Assembly: GCA_031255195.1 (NCBI GenBank)
Contig: JAIRSZ010000065.1
Span: forward strand, 1 to 43,374
From: Prevotellaceae bacterium
Lineage (GTDB): Bacteria > Bacteroidota > Bacteroidia > Bacteroidales > UBA932
DNA: 43,374 bases
Direction of reading: 5' to 3'
In this document: positions 40,261 to 43,374 of the stretch, in pieces
Layout of the letters: every line of letters starts with the position of its first letter
How positions within the stretch are numbered: position 1 is the first letter of the stretch
Position numbers and translations under genes: made by a program
Notes under the pieces: generated by a model
What the model saw: the letters and a program-made list of their open reading frames with translations, nothing else
What the model was told of the DNA's origin: nothing
Database searches by the model: none

Positions 40261-40422
40261 ATGGGAAAAAAATTGGCATTTGTGGCAAGCGTGCTGACGA
40301 CAGTAGCATTTGCCACTGCATTTTTCTCCTGCGGCAAAGGCGAGCCGGTTGATCCAAATGCTCTTGTGCCCGACCCGAAAGGAGCTGTAACGGCTAATAT
40401 TTCAGAGGAAGTGGAATCATAG
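40261..40422 (+). CDS. 53-aa lipoprotein-like small ORF in the atp operon
   Basis: MGKKLAFVASVLTTVAFATAFFSCGKGEPVDPNALVPDPKGAVTANISEEVES*; lipobox AFFSC. Shorter than the supplied ORF cutoff. Confidence 0.6.
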   Translation: MGKKLAFVASVLTTVAFATAFFSCGKGEPVDPNALVPDPKGAVTANISEEVES

Positions 40423-40492
40423 GAGCACGGGTAAAATATCAGTATCCGTTTTAATGAAAGCGGTGAATTGTTTTAAATGGGTAAACAGCGAA

Positions 40493-41590
40493 ATGATGAA
40501 TATCGGTAAATATACTACTTGGTTGTGCATTGCAGCGGCTGCGCTGCTTATGCCGCTGTGCGCATCGGCGGCGGAGAACCACGACGGCAAGAGCGAGGAA
40601 AAAGAGCTGGCAATAGACGACATCATTACGGAGCACGTTTTCGATAGCTACTGGTGGCATATCACCACCTACAAGGAGCATCACATTTCCATATACCTGC
40701 CCATTATTGTGCGCTCCGAAAGCGGAAGCTGGCATGTTTTTTCGTCGAAGCATCTGGCGCACGGCGAGACCTACAGGGGTTTTCGCATAGCGGAAAAGGG
40801 AGAGGATCACGAGGGCAAAGTAGTGGCAACAGGCGAGTCAGGCGAGGCGTACCGCCCGTGGGACATTTCGCTCACCAAAAATGCGCTCGCGCTGACCATC
40901 AACTCCGTCATCATGCTTACGATATTTTTGATCGCAGCACGCTGGTACAGGCGTCGCCCGAAAAATTCTACGCCCAACAAGTTTGTGTGCGCCATAGAAA
41001 TGCTCGTCATGGATGTGGAGGAGGAAATAGTGCACGCCAGCATTGGTAAGGACTACAAGCGATATTCGCCCTACCTGCTCACGGCGTTCTTCTTCATTCT
41101 CATCAACAATGTGATGGGAATAATTCCCTTTTTCCCGGGAGGCGCTAACACCACGGGCAACATTGCCGTTACCTTTGTGCTGGCGGCTTGCACCCTGATA
41201 GCGGTAAACGTATTTGGCAACCGCGAGTATTGGCGGGAAGTTTTTTGGCCGGACGTTCCGGTATGGCTCAAAGTACCCATCCCCATCATTCCGCTGATAG
41301 AGCTGTTTGGGGTAATATCAAAGCCGTTTGCGCTGATGATACGTTTGCTGGCCAACATTTTTGCCGGGCACACTGTCATACTTGCGTTTACGCTTTTGGT
41401 GTTCATCACCGCAAAGATGGGGGCAGGCATCACCGCAGGAATGACGGTCTTTTCCGTTGTGCTGTCAATAGTTATGCTGTGCCTTGAGTTTTTGGTGGCC
41501 TACATTCAGGCCTACGTGTTTACCCTGCTCTCGGCGGTATTTATAGGGCTTTCGCGCCCCGAACACCACGCGGCGCATAAGAAACAGTAA
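40493..41590 (+). CDS. atpB: F1Fo ATP synthase subunit a
   Basis: 'FGVISKPFALMIRLLANIFAGHTVILAF', 'AYIQAYVFTLLSAVFIGLS'; extended N-terminus. Confidence 0.97.
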   Translation: MMNIGKYTTWLCIAAAALLMPLCASAAENHDGKSEEKELAIDDIITEHVFDSYWWHITTYKEHHISIYLPIIVRSESGSWHVFSSKHLAHGETYRGFRIAEKGEDHEGKVVATGESGEAYRPWDISLTKNALALTINSVIMLTIFLIAARWYRRRPKNSTPNKFVCAIEMLVMDVEEEIVHASIGKDYKRYSPYLLTAFFFILINNVMGIIPFFPGGANTTGNIAVTFVLAACTLIAVNVFGNREYWREVFWPDVPVWLKVPIPIIPLIELFGVISKPFALMIRLLANIFAGHTVILAFTLLVFITAKMGAGITAGMTVFSVVLSIVMLCLEFLVAYIQAYVFTLLSAVFIGLSRPEHHAAHKKQ

Positions 41591-41657
41591 TGCAAAAGAG
41601 TAATACAGAAGTAATAATATTCATAATCCATTATAAATCACTAAAAACCAAAAAATT

Positions 41658-41909
41658 ATGTCACCACTATTAGCTACGCTGCTGCAAATAACAAACCTTC
41701 CGCAGGCATTTGCAGCTATTGGAGCAAGCATTGCCGTAATCGGCGCAGGTATTGGAATCGGAAAAATCGGAGCATCGGCCATGGAAGCTATGGCTCGCCA
41801 GCCGGAAGCTTCGGGAACAATCCGCATGTCCATGATCATCATGGCCGCCTTTGTTGAGGGCGTTGCGCTGTTTGCCATCGTGCTCTGCTTCCTGGTACTG
41901 TACTCTTAA
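41658..41909 (+). CDS. atpE: F1Fo ATP synthase subunit c
   Basis: 'IGAGIGIGKIGASAMEAMARQPEASG...AAFVEGVALFAIVLCFLVLY'; no Na+-binding Q..ES/ET motif. Confidence 0.97.
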   Translation: MSPLLATLLQITNLPQAFAAIGASIAVIGAGIGIGKIGASAMEAMARQPEASGTIRMSMIIMAAFVEGVALFAIVLCFLVLYS

Positions 41910-41921
41910 ACCGGCGCTGCT

Positions 41922-42440
41922 ATGTCATTGCTTACACCAGACTTCGGACTTTTGTTTTGGATGGCCTTCAACTTCCTGATAGTTTTCGGGATTTTGGCAA
42001 AGTTTGGCTTTCCTGTTATCACGCGCATGGTTGGCGAGCGGCGCGACCATATCAGCAAATCGCTCCAGGCGGCGGAGGAAGCAACAAAAAAGCTGGAGAA
42101 CGTAAGGCAGGAGTCGCTGGCAATGCTCGACGAGACTCGCGTACAGCAAGCCGAGATTATCAAAAAGGCCATTGCCGACGGCGAGCAAATCGTTCGGAAC
42201 GCCCAGCAAAAGGCCACCGAAGAAACAGAGAAGCAGCTCGAAGCTGCCCGCCGGAGCATTGAGATGCAAAAGGAGAGGGCGTTGAGCGAAATCAACGCTC
42301 AGGTGGCTTTGCTTTCGCTGGACATTGCGGAGAAAATCCTCCGCCGCCAGCTCGACGACCGCGAGCAGCAGGAATCATTTGCCCTGCAAATGGTGGAGGA
42401 AACGGAAAGCATACGCAGAAAGCGAAGCCATAAGCGTTAA
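41922..42440 (+). CDS. atpF: F1Fo ATP synthase subunit b
   Basis: N-terminal TM 'LLTPDFGLLFWMAFNFLIVFGILAKFGFPVI' and coiled coil. Confidence 0.95.
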   Translation: MSLLTPDFGLLFWMAFNFLIVFGILAKFGFPVITRMVGERRDHISKSLQAAEEATKKLENVRQESLAMLDETRVQQAEIIKKAIADGEQIVRNAQQKATEETEKQLEAARRSIEMQKERALSEINAQVALLSLDIAEKILRRQLDDREQQESFALQMVEETESIRRKRSHKR

Positions 42441-42560
42441 ACTCAGCAAGCATGGGGGCGCAACGGAAAATATCCGTGTTCGCGACGCCCATTGGCGCAT
42501 GTTGTTTTTTATCGTGCATGAGCTTGCAGATACATGCTATTTTGCTTTAATTTAGGTGTT

Positions 42561-42590
42561 TAACTTCCTGAAGCAAGTTTCAGGAAGTTA
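42561..42590. repeat. Perfect 12-bp inverted repeat between atpF and atpH
   Basis: taacttcctgaa-gcaagt-ttcaggaagtta. Confidence 0.9.
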
Positions 42591-42716
42591 CATCCTCTGA
42601 GGAAAAGTTACGGATTTGGGCATACGCAAAATTCATGCCGGAGACGGTAAAAAATCTGTTGGGCATCTGCACGCGCAACGGAGGTCATTCGTCCCCAAAG
42701 AAGTATGTAAACTATT

Positions 42717-43253
42717 ATGAACAACGGACTTATATCGAAACGCTACGCAAAGGCGCTGCTGGAATTTGCAACGGCGCATGGCGAGGATAAAAGCGTGTAC
42801 GAGAGCATGAAAACGCTCTCGGAAAGCATAGCCGCCACGCCACGCCTGCGCGAAACGCTGCAAAGCCCCGTAGTGCCGGTTGGCGATAAGGAGGCGCTGC
42901 TATGCAGCGTTGTCGGCGCAGGGGCGGGAGAGTGCTACCGGCGATTTGTGCGGCTAACGCTCGAAAACCGGCGTGAAGGCCTGCTGCAAAACATTGCGCT
43001 CGGCTACCTCGCGCTTTACCGCCGCGTGCACCGAATTGGACGAATCTCCATTGTTTCGGCCACACCTCTGTCCGACTCTTTAATCGGCAGGATAAGGTAC
43101 GGCGTGGAGAGGCGCACGCGCGGCACGGTGGAGCTTGACCTGCGCGTTGACGCAAGCTTGGGCGGCGGATTTATTTTTCAAATGGACGATTTCCGTGTGG
43201 ATACCTCTGTGGCAGGGCAGCTCGAAAAGGTGCGAAAGCAGCTGGCAATGTAG
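42717..43253 (+). CDS. atpH: F1Fo ATP synthase subunit delta
   Basis: 'GLISKRYAKALLEFATAHGED', 'DASLGGGFIFQMDDFRVDTSVAGQLEKVRKQL'. Confidence 0.95.
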   Translation: MNNGLISKRYAKALLEFATAHGEDKSVYESMKTLSESIAATPRLRETLQSPVVPVGDKEALLCSVVGAGAGECYRRFVRLTLENRREGLLQNIALGYLALYRRVHRIGRISIVSATPLSDSLIGRIRYGVERRTRGTVELDLRVDASLGGGFIFQMDDFRVDTSVAGQLEKVRKQLAM

Positions 43254-43293
43254 TCCGGCATGAGGTTTGAAAAGGATTTGAAGGCAAGAGAGC

Positions 43294-43374
43294 ATGGACA
43301 TACTACGAAACATTAAGACTACGTATGAAAGCTATCAGTCATTAATATCTTTTTACCAGAGGAATAGCGATAAA
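43294..43374 (+). CDS. Partial ORF of unknown function (runs off window)
   Basis: MDILRNIKTTYESYQSLISFYQRNSDK...; open to window end; does not look like an AtpA N-terminus. Confidence 0.3.
   Translation, partial: MDILRNIKTTYESYQSLISFYQRNSDK

Noticed and set aside
41658-41909. Possible Na+-coupled ATP synthase c subunit
   Set aside because: The ion site reads FVEGV and the TM1 position equivalent to the Na+-binding Gln is Ile, so the H+ type is more likely.
42325-42555. 76-aa ORF across the atpF end and atpF-atpH spacer
   Set aside because: Out of frame with atpF, low-complexity Ser/Arg start, no ribosome-binding logic.

Overview
The window looks like a chromosomal segment from a Bacteroidota (probably Bacteroidales) genome. 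Gene content, the atpD-C-(I)-B-E-F-H order and several TAnnTTTG-type -7 promoter elements all point that way. Housekeeping content: HU (partial), TPR protein, dapA, ligA, ECF sigma module, ssb, OmpH-like chaperone, rbfA, LolC/E-type permease, sufS, trxA, HIT protein, greA, lolD-type ATPase, purL (truncated), PpiD/SurA-like PPIase, NatAB-like ABC exporter, gldE-like CBS protein, kdsB, and the F1Fo ATP synthase operon. Accessory content: an operon-like cluster of LES-type lipoproteins and a beta-barrel protein, including a caspase/CHAT-like lipoprotein, lying downstream of a 71-nt (GT)n microsatellite; and a single-polypeptide type IIG/ISP-like restriction-modification gene bracketed by direct repeats. 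The most interesting non-coding signals are: (1) a highly self-complementary ~220-nt segment with its own promoter between the Lys/Glu-rich protein gene and atpD, a candidate structured ncRNA or leader; (2) the composite (CG)/(TA)/(GA)/(GT) microsatellite; (3) a purL that stops about halfway, next to a perfect 26-bp inverted repeat; (4) a promoter plus intrinsic terminator in the greA leader; (5) intergenic gene debris matching gldE and lolD, and an intergenic repeat shared between two distant spacers. All calls come from reading the sequence and the supplied translations. No database search or folding program was run.
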